NCBI GenBank assembly: GCA_964633435.1
Contig: CAZWHA010000010.1
Span: 1-13,242 of the forward strand
Source of the DNA: GCA-016699895 sp964633435
Lineage (GTDB): Bacteria; Patescibacteriota; Saccharimonadia; Saccharimonadales; Saccharimonadaceae
Direction of reading: 5' to 3'
DNA length: 13,242 nt
Shown: in pieces, positions 1 through 6,088 of the stretch
How the letters are laid out: each line of letters opens with the position of its first letter
How positions within the stretch are numbered: position 1 is the first letter of the stretch
The notes under the pieces: model-generated
Seen by the model: the letters and a program-made list of their open reading frames with translations, nothing else
Told to the model about the DNA's origin: nothing
The model's database searches: none
Made by a program: the position numbers and the translations under genes

Positions 1-33
1 AGGCATCCGTTTTGTGCCCTTGAGTACCTTTTT
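1..33 (-). rRNA. 23S ribosomal RNA, 5' end only (cut by the window edge)
   Basis: Read on the minus strand, the last 28 nt contain ACTCAAGGGCAC followed by AAAACGGATGCCT. This matches the conserved 5' end of bacterial 23S rRNA, where E. coli has ACTAAGCGTACACGGTGGATGCC. GGATGCC is the most conserved part. Placing it as in E. coli puts the mature 5' end near position 33, give or take a few bases. The tRNA-Ala and tRNA-Ile genes upstream are the pair normally found in 16S-23S spacers, which supports the call. No 16S gene lies upstream on this strand; a PAP2 gene and gyrA are there instead. The call rests on a short segment compared from memory. Confidence 0.72.
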
Positions 34-97
34 ATGCATTGACTGAATCGGTAGTTGAATCTTCAACTGCCGTCAAATCCTTTACATTTAGTTTGAC

Positions 98-114
98 ATT
101 CTAAAATTTAGAAT
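98..114. repeat. 17-bp inverted repeat in the 23S leader
   Basis: ATTCTAAA and TTTAGAAT are perfect 8-base complements around a single central A. As DNA this suits a dimeric binding protein. As RNA it would give about six pairs with a five-base loop. It lies about 65 nt before the 23S 5' end. A second inverted repeat, AGTTGAA-TC-TTCAACT, lies at 53-68. Either could take part in pre-23S folding or processing; no function can be assigned. Confidence 0.45.
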
Positions 115-307
115 AACAAACCTCAAATTGTCGTTGCAAAACTCGCTCTAATCACAGAATTACTTCGGTGAATGTTGCGAATTTCACATCATCATCTTAC
201 GATTGAACATAAATTGTTAAGTTGCAGCAAGCCACCTGGCGTAACAAAGAGATGATTTACCTCGTCGTCTCGCTACTAGTGTGGTGGAGTGCACAATCGA
301 AGTCTCT

Positions 308-320
308 ATTATTAAAGAAA
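308..320 (-). promoter_or_regulatory. boxA-like antitermination site for 23S transcription
   Basis: The minus-strand sequence TTTCTTTAATAAT matches 10 of 13 positions of the E. coli rrn boxA GCTCTTTAACAAT. It sits about 20 nt downstream of the expected start of the P2 promoter, a normal position for a leader boxA, which binds NusB/S10 and lets RNA polymerase pass through long untranslated rRNA. Weaker boxA-like stretches also occur on this strand near 250 (CTCTTTGTTAC) and 220-205 (CTTAACAATTTAT). Confidence 0.45.
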
Positions 321-348
321 TCTGTCTACACTCACGTTACCGCCTAGT

Positions 349-378
349 AGTATAACAAAACCGCCTGCACATTGTAAA
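349..378 (-). promoter_or_regulatory. Candidate 23S promoter P2
   Basis: On the minus strand TTTACA (378..373) and TATACT (354..349) are separated by 18 nt. An A-tract (AAAAAAT, about 388-382) lies immediately upstream of the -35, like an UP element. The -10 and start region TATACTACTAGG nearly equals that of the gyrB promoter, TATACTATTAGG. Transcription would start near 342, after both tRNAs and about 310 nt before 23S rRNA. Confidence 0.55.
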
Positions 379-462
379 GGGATTTTTTGCTGTATTTTTA
401 ACAGCACCCATCACCTTTCGTCAGAGGTTTCTATCAAGAGAAACATTCACAAACTATCGACC

Positions 463-491
463 AGTTTACACCATACATTACGCCGTGTCAA
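463..491 (-). promoter_or_regulatory. Candidate 23S promoter P1
   Basis: On the minus strand a perfect TTGACA (491..486) is followed after exactly 17 nt by TAAACT (468..463, four of six consensus bases). It begins only 10 nt after the end of tRNA-Ile, so transcripts would contain the 23S leader but not the tRNAs. It lies about 114 nt upstream of P2, a spacing like the tandem P1/P2 promoters of E. coli rrn operons. Confidence 0.5.
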
Positions 492-500
492 TAGGTGCTT

Positions 501-577
501 TGGTGGGCGATCCAGGACTTGAACCTGGGACCTCGTCATTATCAGTGACGCGCTCTAACCAGCTGAGCTAATCGCCC
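501..577 (-). tRNA. tRNA-Ile (anticodon GAU)
   Basis: On the minus strand the acceptor arms GGGCGAT and ATCGCCC pair perfectly and are followed by A and an encoded CCA (503..501). The anticodon stem CGTCA/TGACG encloses the loop CTGATAA, giving anticodon GAT. The D arm (TTAGCTCAGCTGGTTAGAGC) and T loop (GGTTCAAGTCC) are canonical. It lies 20 nt downstream of tRNA-Ala. In most bacteria this pair sits between 16S and 23S in the order Ile-Ala; here the order is Ala-Ile and 16S is absent. Confidence 0.97.
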
Positions 578-597
578 TCGTTGCCACATAATCGTTA

Positions 598-674
598 TGG
601 TGGAGATACAGAGACTCGAACTCTGGACCCCCTGCTTGCAAAGCAGGTGCTCTAACCAACTGAGCTATATCCCC
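598..674 (-). tRNA. tRNA-Ala (anticodon UGC)
   Basis: On the minus strand acceptor arms GGGGATA and TATCTCC pair with a G3:U70 wobble, the identity element read by alanyl-tRNA synthetase. A and an encoded CCA follow (600..598). The anticodon stem CCTGC/GCAGG encloses TTTGCAA, giving TGC. D and T arms are canonical (GTTCGAGTC in the T loop). It is the first RNA gene after the PAP2 coding region, 78 nt away. Confidence 0.97.
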
Positions 675-690
675 GCAAAACGACATGGCT

Positions 691-719
691 ATTGTAGCTA
701 ATTTTTGCCCCAAACGCAA
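691..719 (-). promoter_or_regulatory. Candidate promoter for the tRNA-Ala/tRNA-Ile pair
   Basis: On the minus strand TTGCGT (719..714) and TACAAT (696..691) are 17 nt apart. Transcription would start near 684, giving a leader of about 10 nt before tRNA-Ala. The -35 is weak (three of six) but the -10 is good. I see no terminator between the PAP2 gene and this point, so readthrough from the gyr operon is also possible. Confidence 0.45.
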
Positions 720-752
720 GGGTTCTCTGCAGTAGGTATTGTTAGGTGTATT

Positions 753-1247
753 TTATTGTACTGACAGCCAGGCAACGATAGCCCCGATCAGTGCACCCAG
801 TAGACCACCAACCAGCACCTCGATTGGCCGATGTCCACGAGTAAAATAGGGTTTCCTGAGCTTCGTAGCTGATTTTTTACTGAGTAGTTCACTGACTTCT
901 CGCTCCAGTTTGGCGTCGCGTTCAATGATTTTGCGAATAACCTCGCCCTGTTCACCAACTGCTCGACGTACATGCATGGCATCATACATCACAATTGCCG
1001 CAAAACCCGCTGCTAAACCGAATAGGGCCGATCCAAACCCGTTTAACATACCAATCGTAACCGCTAGTGCCATCACATTAGCACTATGCGAACTGGGCAT
1101 GCCGCCAGATTTAAAGAATTTGCGCCAACGAAACTCTCGGTCTCTGACAACAATGCCGACTACTTTGATCCCCTCGGTTATTAGATATGCCAGCCCAAAC
1201 GAGATGATATATGGTGATAGAATCGCGGTAATATCAGTATCAAGCAT
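753..1247 (-). CDS. Divergent PAP2 (DUF212) family membrane protein
   Basis: A 164-residue integral membrane protein of the divergent PAP2 family, related to acid phosphatase/vanadium haloperoxidase enzymes that usually act on lipid-linked phosphates. The family's conserved blocks are present: SGGMPSSHS (47-55), DAMHVRRAVGEQ (89-100) and GHRPIEVLVGG (138-148). Hydrophobic segments lie at about 10-32, 57-88 and 145-161. The ATG at 1247 is chosen because AGGAGG lies 7 nt upstream (1260..1255) and the ATG overlaps the gyrA stop as TGATG; a TTG one codon earlier is too close to the Shine-Dalgarno sequence. The gene is therefore translationally coupled to gyrA and shares its promoter. A real substrate is unknown, and phosphatase activity is inferred from the family. 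A role in undecaprenyl or phospholipid phosphate recycling would be typical of PAP2 relatives but is not shown here. Confidence 0.9.
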   Translation of the reverse strand: MLDTDITAILSPYIISFGLAYLITEGIKVVGIVVRDREFRWRKFFKSGGMPSSHSANVMALAVTIGMLNGFGSALFGLAAGFAAIVMYDAMHVRRAVGEQGEVIRKIIERDAKLEREVSELLSKKSATKLRKPYFTRGHRPIEVLVGGLLGALIGAIVAWLSVQ

Positions 1248-3865
1248 CAAGCAGCCTCCTCCGCCTCATCGCTGAGCTCTTTGGCTTGTTCCGGGATGAG
1301 TCCGACCGAAGCTACGCTATCGCCATCAGCGAGGCGCATAATACGAACGCCCTGGGTGGCTCGGCCGAGTAGCGGTATATCCTTTAGCGCTACCCTGATC
1401 GTCTGGCCCGCCGCCGAGATTGCAATAATCTCACTGGCGTCCGCGTCCAGCGATTTCACTGTTATTAGACTACCTGTTTTATCGCTAACCACCGCAGCCT
1501 TGATGCCGATACCGCCGCGACGATGTGATGGGAAATTCGCTACTTTTGTCATCTTGCCATAGCCATTCTCGCTGAGAAGTAGCAGATTGCGACCCTCCTC
1601 GACGAGGTCCATGCCGACCACGCTATCGCCAGGACGCAGTCTGATACCCCGCACGCCACGAGCCGACCGGCCCATTGGACGAGTCTCTTGCTCATTGAAT
1701 CGGATTGCTTGACCAAAAGATGTAGATATTACAACGTCCTCTTTGCCACTCGAGCGCTTCACCCAGCGTAATTCGTCACCCTCGTCCAGCTTGATAGCGA
1801 TCAGCCCAGTTTGACGAATATTAGCATAATCCTTGACTGCTGTCTTCTTGATCGTACCGTTGACTGTCGTCATAAATAGATAGCCATCGTCACTTGCATC
1901 CTTTTCGTACTTGATGATTGATGTAATTTTCTCATCAGGCTGGAGCTGTAATAGGTTCACTGCCGCCACGCCCTTGGCCTGCAACGAAGCCGTTGGCACT
2001 TCATAAGCACGCAATCTAAATACTCGGCCTTTATTGGTAAAGAACGACAGAAAGTCATGAGTGTTGCAGGTAATCAGCTGGTCGACAATATCAGTCTCCT
2101 TGGTCGTCACGCCACGCTTGCCTTTGCCACCACGATGCTGACGACGATAATCACTCACCAATGTGCGCTTGATATAGTTCTCAGTCGTTAATAAAATTAC
2201 AACATCTTCCTCTGGAATAACATCCTCTTCACTCATTTTGCCGAGCTCGTGATTAATAATCTGAGTCCGTCGTTCGTCGCCGTATTTTTCCTTCATATCG
2301 AGCAGTTCACCGCGAATAATCGCCAAGATTTTTTGTTCATCGGCCAAGATGCTTTCTAACTCTTTGATCAATTTCTGGAGCTCAGTTAGCTCGTCCTCAA
2401 TCGCCTGTCGCTCCAGGCCAGTTAACTTACGGAGCTGCATGGCTAGGATAGCCTGGGCCTGGATCTCGCTGAGTTTAAATTGACTCATCAACCCATCGCG
2501 AGCCTCTTCGTACGATTTACTAGCTCGAATGAGTGCGATCACTGCATCGATGTTATCGAGGGCGATCTTTAGACCCTCGAGGATATGAGCACGTTCCTGG
2601 GCTTTCCTGAGTTCGTATTCAGTACGGCGCCTGACCACAATCTCGCGGTGCTTGAGATATTCGCTCAGGATATCCTTGATCCCTAGAATACGCGGCTGAA
2701 TGCCATCGACCAGAGCTAGCATATTGTAATGAAAGCTCGTCTGGAGCGACGTCATTTTGAATAACTGATTTAAGATTTTTTTCGGATAGGCATCCTTCTT
2801 GAGTTCAATCACCACCCGAACATCGCCACGGGCTGATTCATCACGAATATCGTAGATGGAGCCGATCTTTTTCTCGTTTACCAAATCAGCAATACGTTCC
2901 TGTAATGTTGCTTTATTTACACCATAAGGTATCTGGGTGACAACGATTTGGTGACGACCCTTCTTGCCCTCTTCGATTTCAGCTACCGCTCGAATCACGA
3001 CACTACCGCGACCGGTCAAGTAGGCTTGTTTCATCGGTGCACCGCCATAAACAATGCCGCCAGTCGGAAAATCTGGGCCCTTTACGTATTTCAACAAGTC
3101 ATCTGTCGTTGTATTATCTACACCATTATCAATAAGGTGAACGATAGCATCGCACAGCTCGCTGAGATTATGCGTTGGAATGTTGGTGGCCATGCCAACC
3201 GCAATACCCATCTGACCATTTAGCAGTAATTGCGGCAGTTTTGCTGGCAAAACTATCGGTTCTTTTAGCGTGCCGTCATAGTTATCACGGAAATCAACGG
3301 TTTCTTTATCGAGGTCGGCTAGCAACTCGGCACCTACCTTGTGCATACGAGCCTCGGTATAGCGGTTAGCAGCTGGCGGATCCCCGTCCATCGAACCAAA
3401 GTTACCCTGACCCTCAACTAGGCAGTAGCGCATGGTCCAGTTCTGCGCTAAACGCACCATAGCGTCATAGATAGCGCTGTCGCCGTGTGGGTGATATTTA
3501 CCCATAACATCGCCGACGATACGGGCGGATTTGACGAATTTGGTACCTGGACGCCATCCGTTCTTTTCCATGGTATATAAAATCCGACGATGTACCGGTT
3601 TCAAGCCGTCGCGAACATCCGGCAAGGCGCGATCGATAATAACTGACATCGAATAGCGTAGAAAATTATTTTCCATCACGTCCTCGACCGTGCGCAATTC
3701 GACAAGTCTAGAATGGTCTTCTTTTAGGCTAACTACTTCGCCGCGAATCGCTTCATTCGTTGTAATATCTACGTCATTAACTTCGGTAATGTTGTCAGTA
3801 TTAACGTCTGAACCGTCATTATCGGGCTCATTATTTGTTGTGAATTTATCATCATTATCAGCCAT
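1247..3865 (-). CDS. gyrA: DNA gyrase subunit A
   Basis: An 872-residue GyrA, which cuts and rejoins DNA in the A2B2 gyrase that introduces negative supercoils using ATP. The catalytic tyrosine is Y169 in AANRYTEARMHK. The quinolone-resistance region GKYHPHGDSAIYD (122-134) has Ser130 and Asp134 at the positions of E. coli Ser83 and Asp87, the quinolone-susceptible type. The coiled-coil arm spans about 410-530 and the C-terminal beta-pinwheel about 550-855. The GyrA box, needed for DNA wrapping, reads QHRGGKG (576-582), with His in place of the second residue of QRRGGKG. About 47 acidic, Asn/Asp-rich residues precede the conserved core, compared with E. coli. The ATG at 3865 has AGGAGG 4 nt upstream, overlapping the gyrB stop codon, so expression is coupled to gyrB. 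The stop is TGA. Confidence 0.98.
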   Translation of the reverse strand: MADNDDKFTTNNEPDNDGSDVNTDNITEVNDVDITTNEAIRGEVVSLKEDHSRLVELRTVEDVMENNFLRYSMSVIIDRALPDVRDGLKPVHRRILYTMEKNGWRPGTKFVKSARIVGDVMGKYHPHGDSAIYDAMVRLAQNWTMRYCLVEGQGNFGSMDGDPPAANRYTEARMHKVGAELLADLDKETVDFRDNYDGTLKEPIVLPAKLPQLLLNGQMGIAVGMATNIPTHNLSELCDAIVHLIDNGVDNTTTDDLLKYVKGPDFPTGGIVYGGAPMKQAYLTGRGSVVIRAVAEIEEGKKGRHQIVVTQIPYGVNKATLQERIADLVNEKKIGSIYDIRDESARGDVRVVIELKKDAYPKKILNQLFKMTSLQTSFHYNMLALVDGIQPRILGIKDILSEYLKHREIVVRRRTEYELRKAQERAHILEGLKIALDNIDAVIALIRASKSYEEARDGLMSQFKLSEIQAQAILAMQLRKLTGLERQAIEDELTELQKLIKELESILADEQKILAIIRGELLDMKEKYGDERRTQIINHELGKMSEEDVIPEEDVVILLTTENYIKRTLVSDYRRQHRGGKGKRGVTTKETDIVDQLITCNTHDFLSFFTNKGRVFRLRAYEVPTASLQAKGVAAVNLLQLQPDEKITSIIKYEKDASDDGYLFMTTVNGTIKKTAVKDYANIRQTGLIAIKLDEGDELRWVKRSSGKEDVVISTSFGQAIRFNEQETRPMGRSARGVRGIRLRPGDSVVGMDLVEEGRNLLLLSENGYGKMTKVANFPSHRRGGIGIKAAVVSDKTGSLITVKSLDADASEIIAISAAGQTIRVALKDIPLLGRATQGVRIMRLADGDSVASVGLIPEQAKELSDEAEEAA

Positions 3866-3873
3866 ATATCCTC

Positions 3874-5856
3874 CTACACATCCAAATCATCGATATTAAC
3901 GTCTTTTGCCCGCGCCTGAATAAAGCTTTTACGTAGCTCTACCTCGTCACCCATCAGTTTATTAAAAATCGCGTCGGCCTTTTCAGCATCAGCTACCTTG
4001 ACCTGGATTAGGACTCGCTTTTCAGGATTCATTGTGGTCTCCCACAGCTGCGTCGCGTCCATTTCGCCCAAACCTTTGTAACGTTTCTGATCGGTATAGC
4101 CAGCTTGCTTGAAGCGTTCGGCCCCGCTATCAACTTTGTTGCCAGCTTCCTTGCGCCCGGCAATCTGTTTATCAAGCAGAACATCGAGATCTGGCTCGTC
4201 ATAGATAAAGTCGCTCTCTTTGTTACCAGCCCGCGTCAATTCGAATAACGGCGGTTTCGCCAGATAGATATGGCCACCCTCAATCACCTCTGTCATATAA
4301 CGGAAAAAGAACGTCAGCAGCAATGTTGCGATATGTGAACCATCAACATCGGCGTCAGTCATAATAATAATGCGGTTATAGCGCAAACCCTTGACGTCAA
4401 ACTGGTCACCAATTCCCACACCGAGACCCTTGATCAGGGAAACGATTTCGTTGTTATTCAACATGCGATCAAGCCTAGCGCGCTCGACGTTTAGAACTTT
4501 ACCACGTAGCGGTAGAATTGCCTGTGTTCGACTGTCACGCCCTACCTTGGCGCTACCACCGGCCGAGTCGCCCTCAACAATATAGAGTTCGCACTCGTCC
4601 GGATTACGGCTGGAACAATCCGCCAGTTTGCCTGGCAATGATGATCCCTCTAAAACACCCTTTCGAATCACATTCTCACGAGCCGCCCGGGCTGCTTTGC
4701 GAGCTCGGGCTGCTAGAATGGCTTTGCCAACGATCTTTTTGGCCGCTGCTGGATGCTCTTCGAGGTAATAGGCATAATATTCGCTCATGACATTTTCGAC
4801 ATAACGACGCACCTCTGGATTACCCAGCTTGTTCTTGGTCTGGCCTTCGAACTGTGGATCTGGCAATTTAACGAGGATTACCGCTGTTTGCCCCTCACGA
4901 ATGTCATCACCAGTCAGGTTGTCTTCTTTTTCCTTTAATAGGCCGTTCTTGCGAGCGTAATCATTGATCACTCTGGTCATCGCTGAACGAAAACCGATTA
5001 AATGCGTGCCACCCTCTGGGTTATAGACGTTATTCGCAAAAGCCATCACGTTCTCGGTGTAGCCGTCGTTATATTGCATAGCAACTTCGACCATACTGTC
5101 CTCGACCTGTTTTTCAACATAAAAGATATCGTCGTCAACAACGTCTTTACCAAAATTCAGGTGTTTAACATATGACTTGATGCCGCCATCAAAGTAAAAT
5201 TCATACCTATCCCCCGTACGGTAATCATAGACCTTGGCCCTGATACCCTTTGTCAAATACGCTTGATGGCGTAGGTAATCGAGAACCCATTTATAATCGA
5301 ATTTAGTAAATTCTTTAAAAATTTTGACATCCGGATAAAAAGTAATCCTGGTACCGCGTGGCATGTCAGTTTTACCGAGATTTTCCAGTTTAGTAGTTGG
5401 TCGGCCTTCTTCAAATTCAAGTTTATACAGCTGACCATCATGCGACACCTCAGCAATAAACCGTGTCGAGAGAGCGTTTACCACCGAAGAGCCGACACCG
5501 TGGAGACCAGACGAGACCTTGTAGCCACCGCCACCAAATTTACCACCAGCGTGCAGGACGGTTAGGACTGTTTCCAGGGTCGATTTACCAGTTTTCGGGT
5601 GGGTATCGACCGGAATGCCGCGACCATCGTCAGTCACGCGACAACCACCGTCGTCTAACAACTCGATCTTGACCATGGTTCCATGGCCAGCAATCGCTTC
5701 GTCAATACAGTTATCCGCGATCTCTTTTATCAAGTGATGAACGCCATCATAACCAGTGGAGCCAATATACATACCTGGTCGCTTGCGAACTGGCTCCAGG
5801 CCCTCCAAAACTTGAATCTGACTGGCATCGTAACTAGCAGCTGTTTGTTTAGCCAT
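3874..5856 (-). CDS. gyrB: DNA gyrase subunit B
   Basis: A 660-residue GyrB, the ATPase and TOPRIM subunit of gyrase. The GHKL ATP site shows E45 and N49 in KEIADNCIDEA, DGRGIP (77-82), GLHGVG (117-122) and the transducer QTK (339-341). The TOPRIM domain shows EGDSAGG (428-434), PLRGK (449-453) and the metal-binding DADVDG (501-506). QKRYKGLGEM (590-599) is the usual GyrB tail motif. The length lacks the ~165-residue insertion of E. coli GyrB, as in most bacteria. The ATG at 5856 is chosen: the alignment to other GyrB starts fits, GAGGGG lies 4 nt upstream, and a promoter is centred just before it. An in-frame extension of 60 codons to 6036 runs through that promoter and is not coding. The gene leads the gyrB-gyrA-PAP2 operon. 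Confidence 0.98.
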   Translation of the reverse strand: MAKQTAASYDASQIQVLEGLEPVRKRPGMYIGSTGYDGVHHLIKEIADNCIDEAIAGHGTMVKIELLDDGGCRVTDDGRGIPVDTHPKTGKSTLETVLTVLHAGGKFGGGGYKVSSGLHGVGSSVVNALSTRFIAEVSHDGQLYKLEFEEGRPTTKLENLGKTDMPRGTRITFYPDVKIFKEFTKFDYKWVLDYLRHQAYLTKGIRAKVYDYRTGDRYEFYFDGGIKSYVKHLNFGKDVVDDDIFYVEKQVEDSMVEVAMQYNDGYTENVMAFANNVYNPEGGTHLIGFRSAMTRVINDYARKNGLLKEKEDNLTGDDIREGQTAVILVKLPDPQFEGQTKNKLGNPEVRRYVENVMSEYYAYYLEEHPAAAKKIVGKAILAARARKAARAARENVIRKGVLEGSSLPGKLADCSSRNPDECELYIVEGDSAGGSAKVGRDSRTQAILPLRGKVLNVERARLDRMLNNNEIVSLIKGLGVGIGDQFDVKGLRYNRIIIMTDADVDGSHIATLLLTFFFRYMTEVIEGGHIYLAKPPLFELTRAGNKESDFIYDEPDLDVLLDKQIAGRKEAGNKVDSGAERFKQAGYTDQKRYKGLGEMDATQLWETTMNPEKRVLIQVKVADAEKADAIFNKLMGDEVELRKSFIQARAKDVNIDDLDV

Positions 5857-5889
5857 TAATCCCCTCTTCTGATCAATTTCAACCCTAAT

Positions 5890-5918
5890 AGTATACACGC
5901 CTCGTGGCGACTGGTCAA
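5890..5918 (-). promoter_or_regulatory. gyrB operon promoter
   Basis: On the minus strand TTGACC (5918..5913) and TATACT (5895..5890) are separated by exactly 17 nt. The start would lie near 5884, leaving a leader of under 30 nt before the gyrB ATG at 5856. The spacer contains a short inverted repeat, CGCC-ACGA-GGCG. It drives gyrB, gyrA and the PAP2 gene, since no other strong promoter is seen between them. Its -10 region resembles that of the 23S P2 promoter. Confidence 0.75.
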
Positions 5919-6020
5919 TATCTAGGCAAGTTTCAGATAGCTCAATCATCATTTGAATACAAAATTTATCAGCACATTTCTTGTTATTTTGCCTGTGGAA
6001 AAAGTCATGTTGTCTAGGTA

Positions 6021-6050
6021 TTGTATTGAACAACAAGTTTATGCTAAAAT
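6021..6050 (+). promoter_or_regulatory. Promoter of the surface-protein unit
   Basis: TTGTAT (6021-6026) and TAAAAT (6045-6050) are 18 nt apart, and TGC before the -10 makes it an extended -10 element. Transcription would start near 6057, about 30 nt before the ATG at 6089. It is divergent from the gyrB promoter, with about 100 nt between the two -35 boxes. Confidence 0.55.
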
Positions 6051-6088
6051 GAGACGTACAGGTAATTTAACAGATAAAAGAGAAGAAT

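Larger units (their letters stand above)
34..500 (-). other. 23S rRNA leader, no protein gene
   Basis: These 467 bases between tRNA-Ile and 23S rRNA hold no credible reading frame. On the minus strand they contain two tandem promoter candidates (491..463 and 378..349), a small hairpin and A-tract between them (388-406), a boxA-like site (320..308), and two near-perfect inverted repeats (98-114 and 53-68) close to the 23S start. Together this looks like a dedicated rRNA promoter and leader region and not like a passive internal spacer. The 5' strand of the 23S RNase III processing stem should also lie here, but its partner is outside the window. Confidence 0.6.

Noticed and set aside
388..406. 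Hairpin TGCTGT-loop-ACAGCA as a terminator
   Set aside because: On the minus strand it is followed by A residues, and on the plus strand the T-tract precedes it, so it has no U-tail in either direction. It fits better as spacing plus an A-tract ahead of promoter P2.
1247..1249. TGA read as an amino acid (alternative genetic code)
   Set aside because: The TGA ends gyrA at the normal length and overlaps the next ATG, which has its own AGGAGG, so it behaves as a stop.
5994..6002. DnaA-box-like TGTGGAAAA near gyrB, possible origin
   Set aside because: One box with a mismatch, no cluster, no AT-rich unwinding region, and no dnaA or dnaN nearby.
5857..6036. In-frame 60-codon N-terminal extension of gyrB
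   Set aside because: It spans the TTGACC-17-TATACT promoter and its start point, has no similarity to known GyrB starts, and the ATG at 5856 has a Shine-Dalgarno-like sequence.
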